Source: Cristatella mucedo
Lineage: Eukaryota > Bryozoa > Phylactolaemata > Cristatellidae
Assembly: GCA_009760855.2 (NCBI GenBank)
Contig: WPIO01000145.1
Location: 583,001-647,000, forward strand
Reading direction: 5' to 3'
DNA length: 64,000 nt
Shown here: in pieces, positions 42,690 to 60,235 of the stretch
How the letters are laid out: the number at the start of each line of letters is the position of its first letter
Numbering within the stretch: position 1 is the stretch's first letter
Program-made: the position numbers and the translations under genes
Notes under the pieces: model-generated
The model's database searches: none
Told to the model about the DNA's origin: nothing
What the model saw: only the letters and a program-made list of their open reading frames with translations

Positions 42690-45124
42690 CGGGCTGCACT
42701 TGCGGCGCTGCGCGCGCGGTAGCCTGATTGGACGCTGGCTGATTGGACGCGGTAGCCTGATTGGTCGCCGAACGTTGCGTCAATTGCTGAAGGCGGTTCA
42801 GCGGTGTGAGTAGGCGCGGAAGGCGAGCGCGGACTAACGTATATATACTAATTGTAATACTTATAATAATAATAATAGTACTTAATAACAATATACTAAT
42901 AATACTGCGCCCGTCAGCCGAGCGACGTCAGGTGAGCAATTGCCGAACTCGCTAGTGCGTCCGTACGTCCGGTAGCAATTAAAACGCAATCGCAAAGCGC
43001 TTGCGTCTCCGAAAGCGTCGTCTGACCGGCTGAGGCGGCACACTCTTCGGCATACGACATGCGACGTAGCGGCATGCGACTGTCGGCGAGCTACGGAGAG
43101 CGGCGCTCTCGCGGCCTCCGCCGCAGCAGACTTCGAGGACTTCGCTGTCTGGGGCGAAGGCGTGGCGGAAGCTCGCGACCTCGTTTGCTGCCGCGAGCTG
43201 CGGTAGCAAACGAAGCTTCTTGCCGATCTTCGCCCGCCGATCGGCTCCCGCCTCCGAGGCCCTCCCGCCGTCGCTATGCTAACGAGAAGCGCCTGGTCTT
43301 TATCCACTGAACTCCAAAAAAACCGGCGAATCTCCGAGAGTTACCTTCAACGTATGCGCAAGATTCGTCATCGAGTTTGCGATCTTCAACCGCGTGTATT
43401 TTACTAGCGATGCAAAACAAAGACTGCGAAATTGTCGATGTTTAAGGAAAAAGTCCTGGAGCGACCGTAATCCGCCAGTGGGCATCTTCTTTGGTAACTG
43501 TTGCGACTGAGCCTTCGTAAGGCTGGGGAGCTTTCTCCAGATTCTCGCTTTTCTCAAGCGGCCGGCATTCTGCGCTGCACGCGGTAGCGAAGATACCTCG
43601 GGACCTGAATGAGGAAGATAGTTACATAGGAAGATGGGCGAGTTGTCAAGAGGTGGCAGCCAAGGACCGGCGGGAGAGTCACAAGCTGGAAATGAGTCAG
43701 ACAACGTCGCAAGCGACTGCAGCGCCCCTGGCGTCGGATTGCGGTATTAGCCCGGGTCCGCTGCAGTCGATTGCGCGATAACGAAAGCGCGCAGTCACGA
43801 AAAACTTTCATGGGCGCCCTCGAACAAAAGTGCAGTTGAATAATTGCTATCCGAATTGAAGCTTCGCGAAACTGATTCCCAGTGGATTGTGGTCGCGGTC
43901 GGTGACTTTGGAGCCCATTGGCAAGAGAACTCGGGTGCACGATGGCAGGAAATTTAGTTCGTTAATTGTTAATTATAACAACCGTGTACACGTGCGGTAA
44001 TTGCTCGAGATTCAAGCTTCGCGTCGCCTGTTTATGACCAATTTTCACCTAATTGGAGCTCATTGCGGCAATTCGTCGAGCCCCCATCGTGCCAAAATTG
44101 AGCCCTCCCGCCATTGGCCGGCAGAGCCTATAAGCGAACGACAAAGCTGCCTGCTGCACCGGGCACTCAAGTCAGCTCTCCGTATCTTTCTGGCAGTAGC
44201 TTGCACTCATGGCCACGCACAAAAGCCAGAAGAAGTAAGGAGTAATCATACAAATGCTGCATTACGCAAAGGCGCGATTCCTGAGCTCGAAAAACAAGTC
44301 ACCACTGCTAAGTCCCAGGGCGATGCGCTGCTATCGCATCGGTAGCGAGGTGCAGCCCTGGGCCGCAGCGCTACGTCAATGTGTAGGGGCTCGCGGGCGC
44401 GCGATGGCGGCGCGACGAAGAGCGAAGCCCTCGCAGGCGAGCTGTTGCTCTGTCGACGACGGCTGTATTGTATCGCATACAGGCAACACAACCAAGCGAA
44501 CGTACATACTGATGCAGTAGCCGTCGTGCGTGCTGCTCCGGAGCATGTGGTGATAAGAGAGGAGAGTGAAGGGCGTGCGTACAGGCAGAAAGTTAATTGT
44601 GCGGTGGCTAGGAATGCGTTCCGTCCGCCCGTTGGGCGGACGGATTGTCGGCTTGGGGCGGAACCACGTGATGGCAATGACACGCCCACAAACGTAGCTC
44701 ACTTCCGTGGGCGGGGCAGGTCCTCGCCGGGCTCAGCCAGCCAGCCAGCCGAAGGGTAAACAGTAAATGGCAAACAACTGATCCTTGCAAGAACTGGCGG
44801 CTGACAAGTGTCCTCGGTCGCCGTGCTGTGAGTTTTATGAGTGGCTCGCCCACGAATGAATGCATCACCTGTCGTCGACTGCATACGGAGCCCAAACTTC
44901 GTGCAACGACTTTTTCGTGCCACTGGGCAAGTGAGCAGCTGTCGGTGGCCAAGCCAGGATTTTTATCTAGCGGGCGCATAACCTGTACACTTTTTATTTA
45001 GGGTTCAAGACCGGCAAGATTTTTACGTAGGCGGGGCTAGACCAGCAATTAATGAAAAAGGATCGCAAACAATCAGAGCGTTTATTCAATACGAACTCGG
45101 CGGTCGCTCGTCGATTGGCAATCT

Positions 45125-45240
45125 ATCTACCGAAAGCTGTTTATAGGTTTTGAGTTCGCCACAGAAAACTCTCCTGCTCAACACCCATGTAGTCTCTGTG
45201 GAGTTACAAACGGAGACGAATTCCATTACATAATTTCTTC
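45125..45240 (+). repeat. Dispersed ~125-bp repeat, copy 3
   Basis: Shares gaaaactctcctgc, aacacccatgtagtct and tggagttacaaacggaga with the copies at 7735 and 40070. Confidence 0.65.
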
Positions 45241-45949
45241 GTTGGCGACGGTTGGGGGAAAGGGGCGTAGGAACACGAGGCAGTGCTGGTCGTTGCCCAG
45301 CTGTAGGTGGGGTAGGGGCAATTGCCCCAAGGCTCTGGCCCTTGCCGAAGGTGATAGCTTATGACGTGAGATAGTGAGGACCGGCAAGTAACGTCACCAA
45401 TATAACAGCAGGTATTTTTAGTTTTACACTGCCGTCACGCGTCAAGATGGCGACCAGTACTTCTGGGAGTGACGTCCGGGAGTGCAATAGAAGCACAATT
45501 CTTCTGTGACTCAGCAAAGCGAGTCCACAGGCAGTGAGCTCTAGTCTGTCTAAATATGTCCAACTGTTGGTATCGCTAGCAACGATGAAGTCCCAAGACT
45601 CATCTCCAAATGGCCCGACAGGTAGGGAGCTGCACGGCTTTAATAATGTTGCCTCCGTCATAGGTAGATGGCAGTGCTCGTTTGATAAGCAGCATTCTAT
45701 AAGGTTACAAATTTGTTATTCATAAGGATACATATTTCGCATTCCAAAGCTTCGGCTGGTTATCGATACTTATTGCTGGTCATCGGTAGTTCCGAGGGTT
45801 TACGAAATTTCCGTGGATGTCTAACTGCTAAGGCCAGCTGCTAGTTTTCAAAACTTGTGATGAGGCTCGCGTCCCCTGCAATAGCTTGTGAGCATAGACA
45901 ACTCTACTAACAAGGCCATGTCATGCCCACCTAGAAAGATACACCATAA

Positions 45950-46028
45950 TACCAGCAAATGTAAAATGGCTAGAAAGAGATTTGAGTTCTCTGAAGGCAC
46001 TATATCAAATATATTATTTTTATTATTA
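45950..46028 (+). mobile_element. L2 LINE tail fragment
   Basis: gcaaatgtaaaatggctagaaagag, tctgaaggcactatatc and (ATT)n. Confidence 0.8.
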
Positions 46029-46083
46029 GAAGCTACACTAAGTTTGCTTTAATAGATACAACAAAAAGTTAAATTTGAAAATG

Positions 46084-46089
46084 TTTATT
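46084..46089 (-). terminator. Candidate poly(A) signal downstream of the alternative DNAJA3 exon
   Basis: AATAAA on the minus strand about 440 bases after the alternative stop. ATTAAA at 46228-46233 is a nearer alternative. Confidence 0.35.
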
Positions 46090-46528
46090 GACATTTCTTT
46101 GAGTGCATCACTGGCTGTGCACAGCACTCGACGAAGTTACCAACCCAGAGTCTAGCAAATAATGCATCCTGCCTGCAGACAGGTCACAGCCAGCGATACG
46201 GCAATAAGAAAACATCAATGCCTGTTCTTTAATTGCTTTCATTTGTTTAGCTTTAAACCAGTAGAGTGCAGTCATATGCAAAACATGTCTGAACGGGCAT
46301 CATGTCCTCGAGGCGACAGGCGCGCCTAGTGCCAAAATTGCTAGGCGCTGGGCCGTCTGGCTGCTGCTGGCCATTTGGGGGTGTGGCCGAGATGGCAGCA
46401 TCGGCAAGAAGCTCTTATGAGTACGGCTTCCCTTCAAATTGCCAGCAACATCAGCAGCAGTAGAATGAACAGGGTGCACTTCGTTTACCATCGCCAACGT
46501 TGCATTCTGAGCAGCCAGGCGAGCCTTG

Positions 46529-46662
46529 TCACCGAGACGACGCCGTCTCTTTGCTGCGCCGGGCCGTTTGCTGGTCGTCTCTGGTACTCTGCTCAGCATC
46601 AGTTGCCTGCCTTATCTGCGACAGTAAGCCATCGGTGCTGCTGTCATCCACGGCACGCTTTC
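46529..46662 (-). CDS. DNAJA3: Alternative last exon of DNAJA3
   Basis: The acceptor tgcattggactgcag|GA lies 5 kb downstream of the main last exon. Exon f leaves a single G, and G+GA gives Gly. The frame then reads KRAVDDSSTDGLLSQIRQ and continues, charged and Gln/Ser-rich, for 43 residues to TGA. It takes the same phase as the main exon (51638-51792), so skipping that exon would join here. In human Tid1, as I recall, the short C-terminus KRSTGN replaces the longer one by the same kind of choice; the shared GKR start supports this. There is no transcript evidence, and the open frame extends upstream only through a (CA)n tract. Confidence 0.6.
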
Positions 46663-46801
46663 CTGCAGTCCAATGCATACTTTCCAGTGAGTGCAAGTCA
46701 TGGCACCATTGAGGCAACAGGCAAGGCAAAAGTAACAATACTAATAATACACATAATACACAAGGCCTGCCACGGCAGCACAAACTCACGCAAACGATGC
46801 A

Positions 46802-46808
<7 letters not shown>

Positions 46809-46862
<54 letters not shown>
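46809..46862. repeat. (CA)n microsatellite
   Basis: About 25 CA units after a short GC alternation. Confidence 0.98.
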
Positions 46863-46865
<3 letters not shown>

Positions 46866-46899
46866 TGCAAATACTACTCCAAGTATTACCAATTTGGGC

Positions 46900-47085
46900 A
46901 ATGGCAGTAAAGTGAGGGGTAGCTGGTTTCAGCAGCCTCATTTTTATACCAACAGCAAAACATTATTGGCCACCCTGCCCATGCTAAAATGGGCAATAAA
47001 GAGAATGACCTGCCAACTAGACTCGAACCCATGACCTAGGTCATGATGTGTGAACGCCGCACCCCATACGCAAAGATTGGCCATT
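46900..47085 (-). mobile_element. tRNA-like SINE of a second type, diverged
   Basis: Reverse complement shows box-A-like tttgcgtatggggtgcgg and box-B-like gggttcgagtct followed by a body unlike the main SINE. Single copy in the window. Confidence 0.45.
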
Positions 47086-47394
47086 GTTGCTCCAAAATAT
47101 TTCATACCCAAATGATGCTTTCTGCAGGGAAAAAAATCTAGCAGTGCAGGATGTAGTTAAATTGATGGAATGAACGTTTGAATTAACCTAACCCTGAATG
47201 GACACGTCAATTTTCTTTGTCGAGTTGTAAAACGCATATGTAGTGCATGAGCCACACTGCAACCTTTACAGGCAATTGACCCAGCTCAGCTTCCGAAAAG
47301 GATCCAGCTGCTTTGAAATAAAACTTATAGAGCTTACTACACGTCACATGGAACTTCGAACTTACTTCGAACTCTCTCTATCCCCTTGCAGTAA

Positions 47395-47826
47395 GTATGG
47401 CTAACATTGCGCTTCGATACCAGAAAACTTTCTTAAATGACAATAGAGCCAACTTACTAGTTATGGTCAAACCCAATGTTACTCAGAAACTGGCAAGCTT
47501 GATTCTCAAAATGGACTTGGCCAGCACTTCTCCTGTAGCACCTGCACACAATCTGGGTCCTGTTCCAAAGTAAGCTTGCACAAGATGACCATAGCAGCTC
47601 CAGAGTCAAGCCTGCCTACTTTCAGCTAGGCACTGTGGCAAAAATTGGGCTTGCTCAAAGGAAAGCACAGCTTTGGTGACTCACTACTGAAAATGAATTG
47701 CTCAGGCTGAAAGGCCTTTCAGCCTGAGCAATAACACGTACAGCAGGTGCAAACTCATAAGCTAGACTTCTCTGTTGTGAAGGTTGCCGCTACCACATTA
47801 CACCGTTTCTCGTCAACCTGTATGGG
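47395..47826 (+). mobile_element. L2 LINE copy, left part (split by an LTR element)
   Basis: Degenerate L2 ORF2 from the NLLVMVKP-like region to ccgtttctcgtcaacctgt, where the LTR element begins. The rest resumes at 50108. A 36-bp palindrome replaces part of the L2 sequence at 47698. Confidence 0.8.
47698..47733. repeat. Perfect 36-bp palindrome
   Basis: attgctcaggctgaaagg followed directly by its reverse complement, with no spacer. Confidence 0.98.
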
Positions 47827-47856
47827 TGTAGTCTAAATTGTCGTTGCGAGAGGCAC

Positions 47857-49127
47857 CGGGAAAATGGCCCGTTAATAGTCCACACCACGATAAAAGCTGC
47901 CTGCGAGTCGCGCACTGAGGTAGCGGTTCAACATCATTATCTCTGCCCCACTTAAGCTTTCCATCATGGTCAGTGACGCGAAGCCTTAGTACGCGGCCTC
48001 CGACCAACTTTTCCGGGGGCTTAGCTTCGAGCCCGAACTGTCGTAGGTGAGAGGTAACACGCTCATTCGTGACAATGTCATTGTTGGCGATTACATCGTC
48101 TACGTATGAGTCAGTGCCTTTGCGCACCTGCGGGTCCATAGGAAGCACCTTATTTAACACGGCGGTCATTATCTTAAACGCTACATTTAAATCCGAAGCC
48201 TAGCCGCGTAAGGCAGTACCGCCTTCCCTGGTAGGCGACAACCTGGTATCTCCACAGGGAAGGGTCGACATGAAGCTGTAAATACGCTTTGCGAAGGTCG
48301 ATAATGCTGACGTTACTTCCCATGCGGCGCCATGCCCGAAGTTTCTCGCTGCAAGCGCCACCGTTGGCAGTGTGGCTGGAAACGTATTGGTTCAGCTCGC
48401 GGTAGTCTAAGACGGGCCGCACTTTGTCTTTCTTACTCTGGAACACGGCCATTAGCGGCACGAGGCCTTCACACTCCCCTTCGTAGGGCTTCAGCCAGCC
48501 GAGTTGGATCCACTCTTGGATCTCCTTGTCGTAGTCGGCCTGCAAGTCGGTGGGCACGCGGTAAGCATCGACACGGTTTACCAAGGTGGGAGAAGTCACG
48601 CCGTCGGCCCAATGCCACTTTATGACCCATTTTCCGTCACGGTACACCGCCGAAAAGTCTCTGTCGGAAACACTGACGTCGGTTGACAGTGCCCCGATTG
48701 CACTGTCCCGCCCATTGAAGGTTACTACACTGCCTTCAGGGCCTATCACCACGCCTCCCAGCTGTCGCACAGCATCCATGCCAAGGAGCATATCATACCC
48801 CGATACGAGGCAGTCAAGCTCTATTGCTATGCCCTGCACAGAGCATGTCATGCGGCACGCCGACCGGCAACGAGCGACTGCTCCGTTGAACGTAATCACT
48901 GGCTCGTTAACCGAATAAGACTGCGCCGAGGTGGCACGCAGTACCGAAGATTCTGTCACAATCGACCGAGAGCAGCCAGTATCAAGGAGTGCCTTCATAA
49001 TACGACCACCGCTGAGAACATTTATTGTTGGCAGTCGAGTTGACAAGCAGGGGAATGCGCCGTCGCTATAACATGCGCTTCCCTTTACTCGTTTTTTGGC
49101 TGCGCATAGGTGCGACGCTCCGGACAT
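47857..49127 (-). pseudogene. pol-like pseudogene (protease and partial reverse transcriptase)
   Basis: Overlaps the end of gag by about 40 bases in another frame. The aspartic protease has the DTGCSRS active site. RT follows: LVPLMAVFQSKKDKVRPVL, the DYRELNQYV region, VSIIDLRKAYLQLHVD and RYCLTRLGFGF. A frame break at about 48170 precedes the YVDD box (SYVDDVIANND). The clade is uncertain. Confidence 0.8.
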
Positions 49128-49812
49128 ATTGCTGCTAGGTGCGAGTCATCGCCGCATACAAAACACAGCCTTCGCTGCCTTTGCGACGAACGGCAGTCGC
49201 GACGTATGTGCCCTTCCTTTTTGCAGAAGAAACAAAAACGCTTCCGTGGTCGGGCGAGAGCCTCTAGCTCCAAGTGCCTCAGCAGCAGCCGCGTAGCTCG
49301 GCTCCTGGCAGCTCATAAGCGCTCGAGCCTTCTCAACGACCTTAGACATCGCCATCTTGTCGAGCGAACACACCGCGCGTAGCTGCTTTCGGATATCCTC
49401 TGGAAGCCCGGTGACAAAAGCGCGTTTTACCAAGTCATCCTTCGCAGCCGCACTCACCAATCCGGCCAGCCGGGCCAAAATTTAAGCGTATACGGCTACT
49501 GGTTCCCCAGCTTGGAGCCGCCGTGTCGTGAGCTCCTCATGAGCTTTAAAATTATCCGCCGAAAGTGCAGCCAGAAGAGCCTCTTTTACGATGGTATAGT
49601 CTTTCTTCGCCTGTCCATCGATGCTTTGGTACACGGCGAACGCTCCGCCGGTTAGAAAAAGGGGCAGGAATTTGTGGCGGTCGGCAGCGACGATACCTCG
49701 AATTTCTGCCACCAGATCAAACTTTTCAACCCAGCCCGCAAAGTCTCTGCTGCCGTCGAATTGAGTGACGACGTGGCTGAACTTTACGTTCTCGATTACG
49801 GCCGAAATAGCT
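49085..49812 (-). pseudogene. gag-like pseudogene of the LTR element
   Basis: The frame opens without an ATG (FDGSRDFAGWVEKFDLVAEI), has a stop after EPVAVYA near 49482 and a frameshift near 49265. The zinc-knuckle end has CFFCKKEGHIRRDC (CX2CX4HX4C) and a second half CFVCGDDSHLAAIC. It ends PERRTYAQPKNE. Confidence 0.8.
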
Positions 49813-50107
49813 TGTAGTCTAAATTGTCATCGCGAGCGGCACAGCATGCTAGCCGACGAGGAACACCACCAGTTTATTTCCTCCACACACTCAGCCGGCG
49901 GAAGCGCTACTGCCCGCCGCAGAAGTTCGCCAGCTTCCGTCGTCTGCGGTACCGGAACGCTGCGCTATCATTCGTTGGCGCCGTTGACAACGCCTAGCTG
50001 CGATCCGATTGGCTAGCCGGTGGTCGGGAGGGCCACCCAGCCTAGTACTGGCAGATAACAACATTTAGGTGCTGTCACGGACTGCGGTATACATAAACAA
50101 AACCACA
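49813..50107 (-). repeat. 5' LTR of the nested retrotransposon
   Basis: In element orientation it starts tgtggttttgtttatg and ends tttagactaca, with a ggaaataaactgg poly(A) signal about 80 bases before the end. Confidence 0.8.
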
Positions 50108-50565
50108 ATGGGTTCCCCATCAAGCAGGGTACCGACTTCAGGGTTCTGCCACTCACTTGTAGGCCCATTATTCTTTTGCACCAGCCTACCCATTGTAAAT
50201 ACTTCAAACTCAAGCTTCGTATATTACCACCCACTCTTCCGACTCTAGCTGCTTAGCCGTGCATCGAACCAACCTCAAAACCTTTGATGACCTGCCTTTA
50301 GTTGGTGTGCTTCCAAAGCCTGGAATTCTACATCGACTGATGTCACAACATATCCTGACTTGATGACATCTGAGCATAAGTTGATCCCCACCTTGTCCCC
50401 AGTGTTTCAACACACGTAAGTTGTCCTTTGTGTGCTCAAGCATACTGACGCTGCATGTTGTCACCAACCAATTGACACATTTCCTTTGCAGCATATGTAA
50501 AGTGCCTGCAAGAGATTAGTTTACTTAAAGCACTATACAAAAAGTATTATTGATATTGGTATTGG
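50108..50565 (+). mobile_element. L2 LINE copy, right part
   Basis: Continues the 47395-47826 copy from ttccccatcaagcagggt to the tail (gcatatgtaaagtgcctgc) and ATT-like end. Confidence 0.8.
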
Positions 50566-50724
50566 ACATTGTACATTAATCATCAAGAACTTCCAATCTC
50601 AACCCCACAATCGATGTAAGCATAACATACGCTGGCTGTTACATATGCAAAGTAGCTTAGTAGCTTTTTTATGTAGGGATAATGATAATTTTAAGCCCCT
50701 GGTTTCTTGGCCCATGCAAAGATG

Positions 50725-50830
50725 CTCATTCTTCACAAACCAGGTCGTGGGATCGAGTCATGAAGTGGTCGATCCTTTATTGCCCAATGCAAGCGGTGGT
50801 GAGAGCCGTTAAGGCTCTTCCGCATTGAGG
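50725..50830 (+). mobile_element. tRNA-derived SINE, truncated
   Basis: ggtcgtgggatcgagtcatg, gatcctttattgcc, caagcggtggtgagagccg and taaggctctt; box A and the 3' end are missing. Confidence 0.7.
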
Positions 50831-51637
50831 GCAGCACATTTGAGCATGCCGAACTTTGCCAATGCCCCAAAAGGGCCGCAGCCTGTTGCTGTCTACTTCA
50901 TGCTCCTGGTTAGTCAGACTGCAAAGTGCAAGGAGCATGAAGAATCACAGGGAGCGAGCACGCCAGTTGATGAAAAGGAATTTTTTTTTGACATGGCCCT
51001 TTTCTGGACGACGAAAGAGGCCATCTGCAGCAACCGAACACAACAACAAACTGCTGCACCATGCTTCCACCGCTCGGTCTACCCAGGCATGCCTCTCTCT
51101 CGCACATCCGTTCACACACACTAATCGCCCGCAACATTTCCCAGTCCAGATATGCTAACGCACACTTCCAGCAACTGCCAAGTGCTGCCCCTGAGACCAG
51201 TGAGTAATTACGGAGAAGCGCTGCTACAGGTCGTGATCGCCACCACCACCACGGTCACATGAAGTACAATGGGTGGACAACCAGAGAATGATCTACCATC
51301 AGCAGGCCACCAATGAGCTTGAACAGACTACATTACAAGAGACTGCATCAGCCTACTCTGGCAATTTAGCATTGGTGCTGCACTAGCACAATCAGCATTC
51401 ACATTCCAAGAGCAGAAGGATGGAATAGCTCGCTTGCGCTATGGCCCAGAAGCAGACCAAAATCCGTCATAGTGGGGAGCCCGTTCTGATGCTGTCATGC
51501 ATGCGAGTGTGTGCATGCTTCGTTGCCACAAATTGCTAATGCCGTTCATTCTTTTTTTTTTTTTGCAGCTGGCTGCCACATTAAGGACGTACCTACGACA
51601 GCCGGCTTGTGCGCTCGTGTCGCGCGTACAAGGGACA
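50831..51637 (-). other. Sequence downstream of DNAJA3 exon g
   Basis: No exon or repeat recognised. It would be 3' UTR for the main isoform or intron for the alternative one. A (T)n run at 51551-51564 on the plus strand may be minor repeat. Confidence 0.4.
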
Positions 51638-58112
<6,475 letters not shown>

Positions 58113-58351
58113 CTGCAAGCACCAAGCAAAGAGCCGAATATATACACATGGCTGTGGTGCGACGACATCTTGCCACTTGCTTGCAAGCTGCGCTGCCACA
58201 GCATAGTTGGATTCGTCGGTTGGCCTTCTACACTTGTGCAGCAGCCAAACGCAGCCACTGGCATGACATGTCCGTCGGCTCTCAATTCTTTTTGAGCTGA
58301 GGGCTCTTAGCCACAGGGGAATCAGCGCAACAAATCAGCTGCAGCTGCATG
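58113..58351 (-). other. Intron upstream of DNAJA3 exon a
   Basis: No J-domain exon is visible here or elsewhere up to 64 kb. Confidence 0.5.
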
Positions 58352-58359
58352 CTCTAAAG

Positions 58360-58780
58360 CAGAGGTCGGCAAACTTTTCGGACTACTGGGCCATTTCAGG
58401 AGGTCAAGAAGGCACACTAGGCCAGAAGAGACCACACCCACTCTGCCCCTAACACTTTCTGGCGCAAATCACGTCACGGCTAAGGGCTGCTGCCGCTAGA
58501 CGTGTGCAAAGCAGTCGCAGGTCTAAAATCATACTGCAAAACACGCGAAGCAAAATCAAGCACAATAACAGTTAGCTCTCAACTCATAGCAAAACGTAGC
58601 CGAGAGACAGCTCGTGCCTCGAAAACTCGTTAGTTGGAATACTCGTCAAAGTAAAAAAAACCTCTATAGTGAAGGGAAAAAAACCTTGACAATTCAATTA
58701 GGCCGGATCCATCAATAAATAACTAGGGGGCCGCTAGGCCGGACTGAAGCGAAAGCTAGGCCAGAGTTTGCCGACCTCTG
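58360..58780. mobile_element. hAT miniature element (421 bp) with perfect 8-bp target duplication
   Basis: Terminal inverted repeats cagaggtcggcaaact / agtttgccgacctctg, flanked on both sides by ctctaaag (58352-58359 and 58781-58788). No coding capacity. The interior has internal inverted fragments such as gggccattt and aggccgg. The TIR start CAGRGGTCGGC fits hAT-type non-autonomous elements. Confidence 0.9.
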
Positions 58781-59352
58781 CTCTAAAGGCACTCAAGAGC
58801 CAACATGGTGTGGAGCAATATGCTGGGCCCACGGTCTTTCAGCTGTTTGCCAGTCAGGAGCACCTTCCATTTGCTCAGATGATGGTTGTGACAGTCGTTA
58901 TCACAAATCGCTAGCTCACTCTTAAGGCAAACATGAAGGATTGCCCACACGGTCAGCGCTCTAACGTGCGTTCGTGTTCGTTGCAGAAATCTTCCGAAAA
59001 CCGAAGTTCTTGTGAACATCGTATACGGAAACGATACAGCTAAGACCTGTTTCAAGTTATTGTGATTGTTATTTGACCGTAGCGCGTAAGAAATTACGTG
59101 CCTATGGACATCTAAACGCTTATCGCTTCGGGCTGCTGGGTCTCCCATGCCAGCGGCTTCCTTAGCTACGCCGGCGGCTAGTAACCTGCATGCTAGTTAT
59201 GATCATCAGCAGCTGTTATCGCTTCGTCATCGTAGATCAAATGCATTCCTAGATATGAATGTTGTTGCTAAGATTCATGAACTATGCATTAACAAAAGAA
59301 AAGCACCCGTAGCCGCCGCGGTGGGCGGAACCGCCAGCTCAGACGCTGCTCG

Positions 59353-60235
59353 TTGGGCGGGAACTGCGAGCAGAGTACCCGCTTGTTTGGTATTCCTAGC
59401 ATTGTCTCGAACCGCTCAGCACGCTCCCCCACATGCGTCACTGTAAATCTCTCTAACTTAGTGGTCATCAGGCTTGTTGTAACCCCATCGGCCAGACTTA
59501 ACGCTTGCCTTTGGAATCCTCGCTCAATGTGCAACAAACCTCTGGTAATAAGCGACCTCGTTTCTGAAAATGGTATCGACCTGCTCGCCCTAACTGAAAC
59601 CTGGCTGAAATCGATAAACTGCCCGACAATTAAAGACGCTACTCCATCCGGTTGCTACTCCATCCGGTTTCTCGTTCTTTCACACCCCTAGATCAATCAA
59701 AACTGGAGGTGGAGTTGCTATTATCGTGCGCTCGAAATTCAACTTCAAGCCATTTGCAGTACCCTCGAAGCAGTCTTTTGAATCAATTGTCTTGGTCTCA
59801 CCCGAAAACAAGCTACTGATAGTGGCAGTAATCTATCGCCCACCAGGTACCAAATCCTCCTTTATCTCAGATTTCTCCGATCTCATTTCGATTCTGTGTG
59901 CAAGAAATCGATCCTTCCTCGTTATGGGTGATTTCAACGTTCACTTTGATAACTTATCTGACGCTTTCAGCACCGAATTTCGTGCATTGACTGACTCATT
60001 GTCTCTTGTGGCTCATGTGCATGGCCCTACCCACATCAAGGGTCACACACTCGACCAGATTTTCTCATTCAACTGCACTCTGTCATCACCAATTATTACC
60101 AAATCCTGCTTATCTGACCACATGCAGATCTCATTCAATCTACAGTGTGTGCCCACATCCTCCTCTAAAATAACCTGTGAATCGCGAAACCTCAAGACCC
60201 TTGACATCGATGCTATCAATCCATCCCTGCGATGA
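59353..60235 (+). pseudogene. L2 endonuclease part of ORF2
   Basis: Two frames (59353-59691 and 59726-60235) joined by a frameshift. The APE-type endonuclease motifs LTETWL, MGDFN and SDHMQI are readable. It stops at 60235. Confidence 0.85.

Larger units (their letters stand above)
42563..45949. other. Intergenic stretch without a recognised gene
   Basis: CpG-rich patches near 43.0-43.3 and 44.3-44.75 kb give long open frames on both strands without family support. Three ATTGG motifs lie at 42726-42765 and a TATATATA at 42840-42847, which could be a promoter. A dispersed repeat lies at 45125-45240. Confidence 0.4.
47827..50107 (-). mobile_element. Degenerate Ty3/gypsy-like LTR retrotransposon nested in L2
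   Basis: Bounded by TG...CA ends and a 5-bp direct repeat (atggg at 47822-47826 and 50108-50112); the L2 sequence resumes exactly after it. A 295-bp LTR (49813-50107) lies upstream of the minus-strand gag. At the other end only the last ~30 bases of an LTR remain (47827-47856, three mismatches to the first) fused to RT sequence. So RNase H, integrase and most of the 3' LTR are deleted. No primer-binding site is visible between LTR and gag. Confidence 0.85.

Noticed and set aside
43059-43310. Arg-rich frame in a CpG patch, with antisense frames
   Set aside because: Open on both strands because of composition; no supporting signal.
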